Source: Phaeodactylum tricornutum CCAP 1055/1
Lineage: Eukaryota > Bacillariophyta > Bacillariophyceae > Surirellales > Neidiaceae
Length of the DNA stretch: 64,000 bases
NCBI RefSeq assembly: GCF_000150955.2
Contig: NC_011669.1
Coordinates: 1,494,993 to 1,558,992, forward strand
Direction of reading: 5' to 3'
The notes beneath the pieces are model-generated. The model was not told where the DNA came from. It saw nothing but the letters and a program-made list of their open reading frames with translations, and did not search any database. Below are positions 27,008 through 35,976 of this stretch, piece by piece. The translations under genes and the position numbers were made by a program. Numbering within the stretch: the first letter of the stretch is position 1; every line of letters starts with the position of its first letter.

Positions 27008-27793
27008 ATGGCAGCAGCACCGTCCGTCGCGCTTGCGACTCGTCTGATGACTAGATCATTCCAGCCAGCATATCAGCACACATTCACTGTCAATTGCTAC
27101 TTCTCCTCAACGTCTTCCGATACGGACTTCTTTACGTACAATTCAGGTCGGGCCAGGAGAAGACGAAAGCGACAAGAACAAAAGAAACTGTTTTTGCAGC
27201 AAAAGCTTTTGCGCAAAGAAGCTGCAAAGGAAAGTATCGATGAAACGGACACGAGGCGAATAATAGATATCGTGTTCCCGAATCCGTACCGATACGACAA
27301 AAAAGAGGAAAAAGATAAAATGAAATGGCCAAAAGACTTGAAAACAGTCTGGCTCATTATTTCGGATGCTGTGACCCAATACCGGCTGACTTGGGAAGGA
27401 TTCTTCTCGAGTCGTGGCTTGCTCGTGGAAACCCCGGAAGAGAGCAGTACGAATGGATTGACTGCGTCGGCGCTGCAGAGAGACGCTGAGAGCAAGAAAA
27501 ACGAGATTGTACGAAACGCCAAAAAGAATGCATTATTCGTCCAGGATGAAGCCTTGGAACTACGAAAAGAAGTTCGCGAGCGAACTGGCATCAATAGTTC
27601 TGAAGATTTAAAACGATATGCTGCTGAAGCGATGCAACTCATGTCGACATCACTGAAAGAGTTCATGGCTGGTTATCGTAAGGGACGCGATGACGAAGTC
27701 GAAAAGATGCTGACCGAATACTTTCAGGACTTGAAGAAAAAATTCAGCAAACCTAGGAGACGTAAACGAAAGCGAAGAGTGCTTAAACGATAA
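27008..27793 (+). CDS. unknown protein with mitochondrial-type presequence and basic C-terminus
   Basis: 261 aa from the first ATG (27008). I do not recognise a family. Seen: a presequence-like N-terminus without acids (MAAAPSVALATRLMTRSFQP), a strongly basic stretch (GRARRRRKRQEQKKLF), a conserved-looking core (RIIDIVFPNPYRYDKKEEKD, WPKDLKTVWLIISDAVTQYR, LTWEGFFSSRGLLV), long charged helices (DEALELRKEVRERTG, YAAEAMQLMSTSLKEFMAGY, EVEKMLTEYFQDLKKKF) and a Lys/Arg tail (PRRRKRKRRVLKR). Organelle location is likely; an RNA- or ribosome-linked role would fit the charge but is a guess. The stop lies only 13 bp from the stop of the opposite gene. Confidence 0.65.
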   Translation: MAAAPSVALATRLMTRSFQPAYQHTFTVNCYFSSTSSDTDFFTYNSGRARRRRKRQEQKKLFLQQKLLRKEAAKESIDETDTRRIIDIVFPNPYRYDKKEEKDKMKWPKDLKTVWLIISDAVTQYRLTWEGFFSSRGLLVETPEESSTNGLTASALQRDAESKKNEIVRNAKKNALFVQDEALELRKEVRERTGINSSEDLKRYAAEAMQLMSTSLKEFMAGYRKGRDDEVEKMLTEYFQDLKKKFSKPRRRKRKRRVLKR

Positions 27794-27806
27794 CGCGCTC
27801 TGATAA

Positions 27807-28961
27807 TTATCTTCCAGAAAACCCGCCTTGAAATTTGTTTTTGAGACCTTCTACTGCACCTCCCAGTACCATATTCAACGCGTTTTTATCCACTCGTCGT
27901 CCCGAATCCAAATCATTATCCCGGTTCCACTTCCACGACTTGTTGTCGTCGGCGTCGGCCGCCACTTCAGCCTTTCTTTGACGATGTTGCTCCACTAGGG
28001 ATGGACCTCGTGCATCAGAATGGGCTTGCATGATAGAATCCATTTCAGCTTGAATATCTGGATTGACGGGTAAAACTCTCGTGTCAAGTGCAGACTTACT
28101 TTCGCCCCGAAATGTTCGGCTTTTCAGAGCTTGTCCAGACTTGATAGAACTAAGAAAGTCGAATTTACCTGGAACAAGCATCCACTCCTCTCGAATCGAT
28201 GGATCTGTTTCCCGGACAACAGCAATGCCTTTGACTTGCTGCATTTCAACGTCGCGCAATTTTGCCTCCGCTAAGATTGCCTCTGTAGAATAGGCCGATT
28301 CTTTCGACTGTGCTCCTAGCGGAGCTGGTCCTTCGTCGTCGCTCGAGTCCTGCTCACCCTCCTTGTTCTTTCCCATTTGGTCTAATTTCTCATAATCGGT
28401 GGGATTCAGTAACGGACCTTTTAAAGGACGGCGGTCATTCATAGCCCGCGCTGCAAACGAAGTGCATGCATATACAATCAAATTCAGCTGTCGCAAGGCT
28501 TCTTCAGTGCCATCTTCAGGTAGCCCGTATCCGTAGATTGGCTCAGAAATTTCGTTTTCCTCGCTGTCAGAGTCTTCAATTTCTGCCTTTTCCAGTCCAC
28601 ATTGCTGCAAAAGAGACTCCAAAGACTCTTTAAGATTTTTGTCCGGTAATCCATCTAGCGCAACGTTCTCCCCATTCATTATCATTTTGCAGAGAACAAT
28701 CAAGTCGTTTTGCAACCCTTTGTCCTTTGAAGTGCCCAGGATAGATTCTGCTTTACTTGTCAGGACTTTGTCTATTTTTGACTGACGGCTTGACGACTTT
28801 TGGTGCTTTACAATTGCCTTGTCCTCTCTCCTTTCTTCGACTTTCTCAAACTTGACAATGGAATCTATCGTTAGGCCGGTTTGATCCAGTATTGTTCGAA
28901 TTACTTTCACGAGGACTAATTCTGTATTACTGTTGCCCCCGGTGGACCTTTCCAAATCCAT
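27807..28961 (-). CDS. GPALPP1/DUF3752-domain protein (C-terminal part of a probable split gene)
   Basis: 384 aa if begun at ATG 28961. Family: GPALPP motif-containing proteins, poorly known nuclear, splicing-linked proteins. Seen: a helical N-terminal part (VLVKVIRTILDQTGLTIDSI), a patch DSDSEENEISEPIYGYG, a GPALPP-like DDEGPAPLGAQ, and the DUF3752 region (REEWMLVPGKFDFL, ALKSRTFRGE, GPSLVEQHRQRKAE, WNRDNDLDSGRRVDKNALNM, LKNKFQGGFSG). The ATG has a poor context and lies inside the end of the next ORF upstream (28916-29419), 46 bp overlap, frame shifted by one. Both probably belong to one protein of about 550 aa; see the finding. Confidence 0.72.
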   Translation of the reverse strand: MDLERSTGGNSNTELVLVKVIRTILDQTGLTIDSIVKFEKVEERREDKAIVKHQKSSSRQSKIDKVLTSKAESILGTSKDKGLQNDLIVLCKMIMNGENVALDGLPDKNLKESLESLLQQCGLEKAEIEDSDSEENEISEPIYGYGLPEDGTEEALRQLNLIVYACTSFAARAMNDRRPLKGPLLNPTDYEKLDQMGKNKEGEQDSSDDEGPAPLGAQSKESAYSTEAILAEAKLRDVEMQQVKGIAVVRETDPSIREEWMLVPGKFDFLSSIKSGQALKSRTFRGESKSALDTRVLPVNPDIQAEMDSIMQAHSDARGPSLVEQHRQRKAEVAADADDNKSWKWNRDNDLDSGRRVDKNALNMVLGGAVEGLKNKFQGGFSGR

Positions 28962-29419
28962 GCACCAAAAGAGTCCCGATGCATTCCAAAAGCCTCCAAA
29001 TGCTCAAATAGATTCTCAAGAGAGGTCGCGGCACTCCTGTCGGTCATTGAAGTCAAGTCGAATGATGCCCCTCCTCCTAGACGGACCAACATAATAGGAA
29101 GATCAGTAGCCATTAAAGGGTGCAACTCCAACACGTTAAACAGCGCATCGGCAAGTTGAGCATTTCGACGCAAGGGATCCGAGTCTCCAATGCTCCGCTC
29201 CCCGTCTCTGCGTTTCTTTTCTTTCCGACAACCCCTTTTACTTTCTTTTTTATGCCGCTTTCTTTCTTTGGGTCGGTAATCGTCAGATGAGATGTGCGAC
29301 TCTTGCCTGTGGCTTTTCTTTTTGTGTCGGTTTTCATTACGGTATTTGTGTTTTTTTGACGAGCGACGGTCATCTTTCCTTCTGCTTTCCAGCGAGCTGT
29401 CACTCGTTCGTTCATCCAT
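28916..29419 (-). CDS. N-terminal part of the probable split GPALPP1/DUF3752 gene
   Basis: 167 aa from the first ATG (29419). The first half is extremely Lys/Arg/Ser-rich (RRKDDRRSSKKHKYRNENRH, KERKRHKKESKRGCRKEKKR), like splicing-associated proteins. The second half is a folded-looking domain: AQLADALFNVLELHPLMATD, LPIMLVRLGGGASFDLTSMT, SLENLFEHLEAFGMHRDSFG, AWIWKGPPG, where the frame runs into a stop a few codons later while the neighbouring frame continues smoothly. I read it as the start of the same gene as 27807-28961. The domain itself I do not recognise. Confidence 0.6.
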   Translation of the reverse strand: MDERTSDSSLESRRKDDRRSSKKHKYRNENRHKKKSHRQESHISSDDYRPKERKRHKKESKRGCRKEKKRRDGERSIGDSDPLRRNAQLADALFNVLELHPLMATDLPIMLVRLGGGASFDLTSMTDRSAATSLENLFEHLEAFGMHRDSFGAWIWKGPPGATVIQN

Positions 29420-29769
29420 TGTTATAGGCAGGACTTCCACTAAAACATCAAGAACGATTTTTTTTTCTCTTTTGGAAATGGGGTGCTGCTTTTGTTTTAC
29501 ATTACACTCACTGTCGCAGTCAGGCAACTTTTTAGGCTGTGCTACAGTTAGCGTAGACGGAGAGACCAGAACGAAAACCCGGAGATGCCTGGCAAATATA
29601 CTTTTCTGGAGACCTGGCCGGAACTATGTCACTCACAGTCACAGTCAATGTGCGCCTCCAACCCTGGGTCTCTTACTGTTCTCGATTCACTGATGGAAAT
29701 ATTTTCTACCTCAATCATCTGACAATTTCGGCTTATTCATAGTAGATCTGTTCATCTATGTAAACTTGA
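29420..29769. other. intergenic between two minus-strand genes
   Basis: 350 bp holding the promoter of the GPALPP1-like gene and the 3' UTR of the deacetylase gene. Nothing else recognised. Confidence 0.4.
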
Positions 29770-30936
29770 TTATGCTACTTTTTCTAAAAGTGCGGAAACT
29801 GTTTCCAAAACGGCTTGCGGCAAATTTCCACCTCCCGCCATTTCGCTTAATTGATAGCCACCTTCAAGGCCAATGACGATGGAAGGCATTCGATCTGGTC
29901 GAGTGTTGGCCAGATGCTCATACAATCGGCTCGTCATCTTACCAAAGTCTGCTGCTGTCAGGCAAGCACTAGCAAGATCATCGCTATCGAGAGCATCATA
30001 GCCCGCGCATACAATGACAACGTCCGGTTCCCATTTGCCTGGTTCACAAGCAAAATGAATGGCTTTTTCGAACAATTGCTCGTAACCACAAGTCCAACTG
30101 GTTTCTGGTGGCATGGGAATTGTATACACGTTTTCGTGCTTACCTTCTACCGTTAGCTTTTCTCCCATATATGGAAAGGCAGGACTTTGGTGAATTGAAA
30201 CGTATCGAGCTCGAGGACAATTTTCGAGAATATCGGCAACGCCCTGGCCATAGTGTACATCCCAGTCAATGACGCTCACACGTTTGTTGGGGTCCTGGAG
30301 GACGTGCAACGCGGCGGCAGCGCCAAAATTAAAAATACAAAAGCCATTCGAGACACTCTTTGTCGCGTGATGACCCGGTGGTCTCGTCAAAGCCATACTC
30401 GCACTGCCTGAGGAAGCGGCGACCAGGTCAACGGCACGAATCCAGGCGGCCGTGGCGCGCAAGCAAACATCAAACGACTCGGTAGTTAAGAATGTGTCGC
30501 CGTCGATGTACCCCATATGCCCTAGCGCATTTTTACTTTCATCCAGCCGACGCTGCTTGGAACTTCGGCATCGTTCTTCCAACTGAGAGACGAGGTCCTC
30601 GGTGTGTGCTTGGTGTAGCATGGCCTTGGCGTGAGCCAGTTCCTCGTCCGAAAATGGAAAATAAGTGACCTTGACATCATCGATGTGGGTCCAGTCGGAA
30701 GTGGCGACATCGATGAGTTCCAGGCGATCTCCTACTTGGGATTTGTATTTACTCAAAGCCTTCAAGCAAGCGGTGATCCGTTCGGGTTGCTCGGGGTGGT
30801 AGCGGAGATCTCTGTGAAGATGATTGGTAGAATCAAATAAAACAGGGACGTTTGGCTTGGAAAAAGCTAAGGCAGCATAAGGAATCACCCCCAAGACGAC
30901 CCAAACTGACGGCAGCGCATTAAAGAACACCATCAT
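29770..30936 (-). CDS. HDAC-family deacetylase (class II / HDA14-like), plastid-type leader
   Basis: 388 aa from ATG 30936; ATG 31020 would add 28 residues ahead. Family role: zinc-dependent removal of acetyl (or related) groups from lysines or polyamines. Seen: signal peptide (ALPSVWVVLGVIPYAA) then LA-FSKP, a plastid import-like site; VLFDSTNHLHRDLRYHPEQP, ALTRPPGHHATKSVSNGFCI (active-site His pair), VIDWDVHYGQGVADIL (Zn ligands Asp and His), CAGYDALDSDDLA (third Zn ligand), IGLEGGYQLSEMA (catalytic Tyr). All catalytic residues are present. In plants HDA14 is a plastid deacetylase; an equivalent role here is inference. Divergent from NOC2. Confidence 0.87.
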   Translation of the reverse strand: MMVFFNALPSVWVVLGVIPYAALAFSKPNVPVLFDSTNHLHRDLRYHPEQPERITACLKALSKYKSQVGDRLELIDVATSDWTHIDDVKVTYFPFSDEELAHAKAMLHQAHTEDLVSQLEERCRSSKQRRLDESKNALGHMGYIDGDTFLTTESFDVCLRATAAWIRAVDLVAASSGSASMALTRPPGHHATKSVSNGFCIFNFGAAAALHVLQDPNKRVSVIDWDVHYGQGVADILENCPRARYVSIHQSPAFPYMGEKLTVEGKHENVYTIPMPPETSWTCGYEQLFEKAIHFACEPGKWEPDVVIVCAGYDALDSDDLASACLTAADFGKMTSRLYEHLANTRPDRMPSIVIGLEGGYQLSEMAGGGNLPQAVLETVSALLEKVA

Positions 30937-31281
30937 GGTGAGATACTTTCGGCGCCAAAAGGTGGCGCCGGCTGTGGCCAGAATTATGTGCCGGGAAGCA
31001 TGAGAATACGACGCGGTCATGGTGGGAAAGGGAGTGAGACGCGCACAACTTGATACTGCGAGGGAAACTGGAACATCCCGCGAGGGACTCGTATGTCCGT
31101 CGTCCAACAATATCGGAATCCGTATTTTGATTCAGTCGTAAAGTCTGCCAACCAGCCGTTCCCTTAACTGCCAGTGATACACCCCCGCCAACCAACTGGC
31201 TTCCTTACATTTGCTTTGCATGATTCCTCCCCGGTGCCGCCCATTGATTCTGACATTCAACTTCTAATAAAGCAAGCTAAT

Positions 31282-33735
31282 ATGGGAAAATCTACAAAAC
31301 GAGAGCGCAAATTCAACGCCAAGGGCGGGATGAAAACTGCTTTGGACAAAGGAACTGTCACGAAAAAAGGAAAGCTTCGCAAGCGCAAAAAGCAGACGGT
31401 GCCCAGCAATCTTTCGAGCAACAGCAAAAGGCCAGCGGAGACTACAGAGAATTTAACTAGTCACCCTGATGACTTTACTAGTAGAGAAAACCTAGGGGAC
31501 CTGGATCTGGACGATTTCTTTGCCACTGTGGCCGAATCGATTGAAAAGGAGGAAGAAGAAAATTCAGTGTCTTCAGTCGAGGGCGAAGCTGACTTGGAGT
31601 CCGATGACGAGCAAGCAGTTGGAGCAAGCAAGAAACCCAAACAGGAGGACTCCGTATCTGACAGCGACAGAAGTAACAGCGATGACGAAGACGTCGATAA
31701 CGCCGAAGCCCGAATGAAGGAAGAGATGGCAAAAATGGAAAAAGCGGACCCGGACTTTCACAAATTTTTGAAAGAAAATGAGGAATCACTTCTCGAGTTC
31801 GGTGATGCTCACGGGGAAAATGGTGAAGACAACGTAGATACGGAAACGTTGGACGACGAGGTGATTGAGAATGAAAAAGAAGGGGAACACCGCAAAGGAC
31901 AACCGGCTGTGGTTTTGACGCCTGTAGTCCTAAAGGCGCTCTATCAGGGTACTTTTGTTTCCCACGGTGTCACAAGCTTAAAAAAGCTGGTCAGCGCGTA
32001 CAGGGCAGCTTGTCATTTAGCCGATAGTACGTCCGAGGACGACAAAAAGGCACCACGAGAAGACGGAAAGGACTATATCATTGAATCGTCGAAAGTATTT
32101 GATCAACTGATGCTTCTTTGTTTGAACAGATGCCACGAAGAGTTTCGCTTTCATCTTCTCGGTGAAGAAAAAGCAGAGAACGAAGAGGAGATTACAATAG
32201 AAACAACAAGGCAAGAGTCGGATGAGAACAAGCCAATCAATCCTTCAAAGCTGTCTAAATCTGGAAAATGGGACAATATTCGCCCGATTATTCTCTCTTT
32301 CTTCCGATCAACGCTTCACGTATTGGATGAAGCCAAGGAGCCGGAACTCGTCACTGTGATTGTGAAGGCCTTGTCAAAGTACATCCCATTCCTGTCAGCT
32401 TTCGAGCGCATAGCAGAAGGGATGTTGAAAGCGTTAACCGCTCTGTGGAGCGCTCCTTTGGATTCTTCGGAAGACTATCAGGTTGTGCGACTCAACGCAT
32501 TTTTTCGTATACGGCAACTCGCACTAACTCAACCATTTCCGTTCGTTGAAACTTGTCTGAAAAAGATTTACTTGGCGTATGCGCGTCGCGCGAAACTCGG
32601 AGTCTCCTCTTCGGCTACGACTGCAATGCCCACATTGACTTTCATGGGCAACTGCCTTGTTGAGCTTTACAGCCTGGACTATCATTCGTCGTATCAGCAC
32701 GCGTTTGTTTACATTCGGCAGTTGGCGTTGCTTCTTCGTGCCGCAATGCAAAAGAAAACAAAAGAATCGTTTCAACAAGTCTTTTGTTGGCAGTACGTAC
32801 ACTGCTTGAAACTTTGGGTCGCCGTATTATCGCAGGCCGCACCCACTGATGACGGCGCCATGATGCGTTCGCTCATCTTTCCGTTGACCGAAATTATCCA
32901 GGGCACTTGTCGTCTCGTTCCTGCACCAGTTCGCCACGTACCAATGCGATTCCACTGCATTCGACTGTTACAGCAGCTTGCGGCGGCTTCCGAATCCTTC
33001 ATTCCAACAACGTCGTTTTTGCTCGAATGCTTGGACTGGAAAGAATGGTATTTATCGCCGAAGAAAGTAAAAGGTGGAGGAGGTGCGACGCGGGGTCTGC
33101 AAATGCAGTATCTGCTGAAACTTGGCAAAGACGATGCTTTACGGACGCAGGAACAGTTGGAGCCAGCTATTAGTGAATGGTTTGTTTTGATGCAACGCGA
33201 AATTGAGCTATACCGCTACTCAGCGGGTTTCCCCGAGTTTAGTATTCGCATCGTACAGCGCCTCAAGCTATTTTGTAAAGAAACACGCAACGCTCGTTGG
33301 CGTACGTATGCTCGGGGCTGTATCGACACATGTGATCGCTATCGAGTGGAAGCTGTGGCTGGAAGAGCCAAGCTGCAAGAAGCTCCAAAAGATGTGAACC
33401 GCCTCGAGTGCTTGCGCCCTCATGGAGTCCCAGCTATGGGAAACCGTCTCCAGGCGGATATAGACAAGGAGGCCAAGGCCCTACAAGCAAGCCAATCTGC
33501 TGTACCTTCCGTTAAAAATTGCAATAAACGCAAGAGCGATGACGGGCCTGAACAAGACGCGGCGGGAAACGAAGAAGACAAAACAGAGAGCAAGTCAACT
33601 AAGCGAAGACGAAAGAAGAAGGAAGCGGCGGCTAAGAAGAACCAAAACCAGGAATATGAGATTGTTGGCGAGGAAGTTCTCGAGCAAAAGGATCAAGTGA
33701 AGGAGGGGATCGACTGGTCTGACGACGAAGATTAG
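31282..33735 (+). CDS. NOC2: NOC2-family nucleolar complex protein
   Basis: 817 aa from the first ATG (31282; the frame is open upstream only from GTG). Family role: with NOC1 and NOC3 escorts pre-60S ribosomes from nucleolus to nucleoplasm. Seen: a basic N-terminus (MGKSTKRERKFNAKGG, GKLRKRKKQ), a long acidic region (about 75-200), then the NOC2 helical domain: VVLTPVVLKALYQGTFVSHG, FMGNCLVELYSLDYHSSYQH, AFVYIRQLALLLRAAMQKKT, FCWQYVHCLKLWVAVLSQAA, MRSLIFPLTEIIQGTCRLVP, PMRFHCIRLLQQLAAASESF, FLLECLDW, ISEWFVLMQREIELYRYSAG, FPEFSIRIVQRLKLFCK. The tail has Lys-rich nuclear signals (TKRRRKKKEAAAKK). Length agrees with the family. Confidence 0.9.
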   Translation: MGKSTKRERKFNAKGGMKTALDKGTVTKKGKLRKRKKQTVPSNLSSNSKRPAETTENLTSHPDDFTSRENLGDLDLDDFFATVAESIEKEEEENSVSSVEGEADLESDDEQAVGASKKPKQEDSVSDSDRSNSDDEDVDNAEARMKEEMAKMEKADPDFHKFLKENEESLLEFGDAHGENGEDNVDTETLDDEVIENEKEGEHRKGQPAVVLTPVVLKALYQGTFVSHGVTSLKKLVSAYRAACHLADSTSEDDKKAPREDGKDYIIESSKVFDQLMLLCLNRCHEEFRFHLLGEEKAENEEEITIETTRQESDENKPINPSKLSKSGKWDNIRPIILSFFRSTLHVLDEAKEPELVTVIVKALSKYIPFLSAFERIAEGMLKALTALWSAPLDSSEDYQVVRLNAFFRIRQLALTQPFPFVETCLKKIYLAYARRAKLGVSSSATTAMPTLTFMGNCLVELYSLDYHSSYQHAFVYIRQLALLLRAAMQKKTKESFQQVFCWQYVHCLKLWVAVLSQAAPTDDGAMMRSLIFPLTEIIQGTCRLVPAPVRHVPMRFHCIRLLQQLAAASESFIPTTSFLLECLDWKEWYLSPKKVKGGGGATRGLQMQYLLKLGKDDALRTQEQLEPAISEWFVLMQREIELYRYSAGFPEFSIRIVQRLKLFCKETRNARWRTYARGCIDTCDRYRVEAVAGRAKLQEAPKDVNRLECLRPHGVPAMGNRLQADIDKEAKALQASQSAVPSVKNCNKRKSDDGPEQDAAGNEEDKTESKSTKRRRKKKEAAAKKNQNQEYEIVGEEVLEQKDQVKEGIDWSDDED

Positions 33736-33861
33736 ATCGATTGCATATCAAAAGAAAGCTTTCTTATTACTCGTTACCGTTTAGCAAAACGTAGCCTGTT
33801 TAGGAGGCTGCAAAGCGCAAGAATTACACACTTGCAAAATACCTTATCTTTATAATTGTAT

Positions 33862-34302
33862 TTATCGAGCGGTCCCCCCGTGTTCTGCGGTAATGGCCCT
33901 TACAGCATCCGCAGTCGTTTGCTGCAAGTTGGATTGCATTTTCTGAATTTTCAGGGCGAGCTCGTTGCCCTCCTTTTCCGTGGCTTGTATCTTGCCTTCG
34001 AGTCCTTTTTTTTCACTGGCGATAAACTCTAGACGTTTCCGTACCGTTTCCTGGGCTTCTTCCAGATTCTGCTTGATCAAAACGGGTCCCACTTGTTTGT
34101 ACACGGCTGAGTCGCTCTGCTGCAGATTAAGCTCTTGTAGAACCATTTCGTTTTCCGTTTCCTGACCCACGACAATCTGCAGATCGGATGCAAGTCTGCC
34201 CATTTTTTCCTGTAAGCCACGAAATTTGTTGATTTCAGTGTCCACCGCAGACGCCAAAACGTTGCCTGGATTGTTCGGATCGGCAGCACTAGCTGTTGCC
34301 AT
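33862..34302 (-). CDS. PFDN6: prefoldin subunit 6
   Basis: 146 aa, ATG at 34302. Prefoldin is the hexameric cytosolic co-chaperone that hands actin and tubulin to CCT. Seen: beta-type prefoldin layout, a long N-terminal helix (INKFRGLQEKMGRLASDLQI), the central hairpin region (ENEMVLQELNLQQSDSAVYK, QVGPVLIKQNLEEAQETVRK) and a C-terminal helix (IQATEKEGNELALKIQKMQS). VYKQVGPVLIKQ is the signature of subunit 6. Length is normal. Convergent with NOC2. Confidence 0.93.
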   Translation of the reverse strand: MATASAADPNNPGNVLASAVDTEINKFRGLQEKMGRLASDLQIVVGQETENEMVLQELNLQQSDSAVYKQVGPVLIKQNLEEAQETVRKRLEFIASEKKGLEGKIQATEKEGNELALKIQKMQSNLQQTTADAVRAITAEHGGTAR

Positions 34303-34682
34303 TGTGGAGAAGTGTCGATTTGAGGGAGTCTACGCTTACAGTTAGTTGCACTCGATCGATGAACTTGGAACAATGTAGCGCAGTGCGAAGAGGATATGTA
34401 AAGCCAGCATGAGCGATCGAGAACGAGACAGACGGTTTCGATTCTGCAATATTTGTACTATCCGACGACACTGGCTCGATATCAAATGGTGTCTGATCTC
34501 ACAGCCACTAGATTCTCAATTTTCATCCGGGCGCTTTCGTTGAGACCATGGTGTCTTTGACTATGAGAGGTACTCACCGCTCCCCACAGCTTATGAATGC
34601 TGACAAAAAAACCAAGTATTACCATCGATGTGGGTGAAAGTATTGCCTTATTTTGACTTCATACTTGTACCTATACTGTAAT
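34303..34682. other. divergent promoter region (prefoldin 6 / EngB)
   Basis: 380 bp between opposed ATGs. No coding frame, repeat or RNA gene recognised. Confidence 0.4.
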
Positions 34683-35933
34683 ATGTTTTCCGTGACAAGA
34701 TTTTTCAGAGGATTTTCCTCGCGAACACAACTTGCTTTTTCCTTTCGTTCCCGGCATTCCATGATCACCCATGCACAAACCACTCGTATCTTCTCTAGCA
34801 GTGTTATAGACGCGAAAGTCAGCAATCGTAGAAGTTTCAAAGAACTCGCGGTCCATCCGAGTATTCACAATTATATCCAACTGATTGGGGTCGGTATCCC
34901 GCCCCGGCGGAGCAAGAAGAAATCTCAAAGGATCGCCATCGAACCTGGTCGATTCCGAGATCGACGAGGAGGAAGAGCGATGAATCCAGAAGCTACCGAA
35001 GACCAAAAACGTGAGCGACATTGGAAACCACCGCCTCCGTTTGGACCCAAAGCCTTTCCCGTTAAAGTCGTTGGGAATGTCGCCACTTTGGACGATCACT
35101 ACCCTGCCAACCACAAGAACATTCCGGAAATTGTCCTCGCGGGCCGTTCCAACGTGGGTAAATCCACCCTGCTCAACGCCTTGCTGTATGGAAACAAGCA
35201 CGCCGATGCCGTTGTGAGGCAGCGTGTGCGCGGAAAGACGCCGGAATCGGTCAAGCAACCCAAGGGCATGAAGGCCACAACCAGCGACAAACCAGGAGAA
35301 ACGCGAGCCATTACATTTTATCAACTAGCGGCTCGTTTGGAGCGAGAAAACGGTGTCTTTTATGATCATGCTCTCCGACTGGTCGATTTACCGGGGTATG
35401 GCTTTGCCTACGCGAAAGAAGAAGCAGCTCGCAGATATCGAGCGCTTATGGCCGACTATCTGTTAAAACGTGGAAACAAGTATCTAAAACGGGTGTTACT
35501 ATTAATTGATGCGAGGCATGGTATGAAGAAAGCTGATGTTGACTTTCTGATGGACTTACAAGAACACAGTCGACACTTGCAAGAAAATAGTCGACTGGAT
35601 GGAAAGAGGAAAAAGAATGCTCAATTGCCTCCGATACAGCTGGTTCTGACTAAATGTGATTTGGTGACCCGGGCGGACTTGGCGCGCCGAGTGGCTCAAG
35701 TACGATCACAGTTGTCGGACTGCTTTATACGAGAACCAAGTCAGCTTCCGGTAATGCTAGTGAGCGCCCGCGCCGGTGTAGGATACAATAACGTCGTGGG
35801 GGACAAAGCTCGTGGTGGAGTACTAGAACTGCAGAAGGAAATAGTCGCTTTGGTGACACCCAAGGCACGTGAAGAGAAAGAGCTCGACAAGCAAAAGCCT
35901 GAACGACGTACTGATCACAGACGGCAACGATAA
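34683..35933 (+). CDS. engB: EngB/YihA-family ribosome-biogenesis GTPase, organellar
   Basis: 416 aa from the first ATG (34683). Family role: GTPase needed for large ribosomal subunit assembly in bacteria and organelles. Seen: an Arg/Phe/Ser-rich leader (MFSVTRFFRGFSSRTQLAFS), mitochondrial-like; G1 GRSNVGKSTLLNALLYGN (about 154); G2 TSDKPGETRAITFYQL; G3 DLPGYGFAYAKEE; G4 TKCDLV; G5 SARAGVG. A basic insert of about 25 residues (VVRQRVRGKTPESVKQPKG) lies between G1 and G2, and another before G4 (SRLDGKRKKN). The tail is charged. Convergent with the HMG-box fusion gene, 43 bp apart. Confidence 0.9.
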   Translation: MFSVTRFFRGFSSRTQLAFSFRSRHSMITHAQTTRIFSSSVIDAKVSNRRSFKELAVHPSIHNYIQLIGVGIPPRRSKKKSQRIAIEPGRFRDRRGGRAMNPEATEDQKRERHWKPPPPFGPKAFPVKVVGNVATLDDHYPANHKNIPEIVLAGRSNVGKSTLLNALLYGNKHADAVVRQRVRGKTPESVKQPKGMKATTSDKPGETRAITFYQLAARLERENGVFYDHALRLVDLPGYGFAYAKEEAARRYRALMADYLLKRGNKYLKRVLLLIDARHGMKKADVDFLMDLQEHSRHLQENSRLDGKRKKNAQLPPIQLVLTKCDLVTRADLARRVAQVRSQLSDCFIREPSQLPVMLVSARAGVGYNNVVGDKARGGVLELQKEIVALVTPKAREEKELDKQKPERRTDHRRQR

Positions 35934-35976
35934 CGTATTGAGTAGTCGAGAAAATAAAATTTATAACGATCTCTAG

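Noticed and set aside
30951-30969. ggcgcc ... ggcgcc short hairpin near the deacetylase start
   Set aside because: Six-base self-complementary words are common; no other support for a regulatory role.
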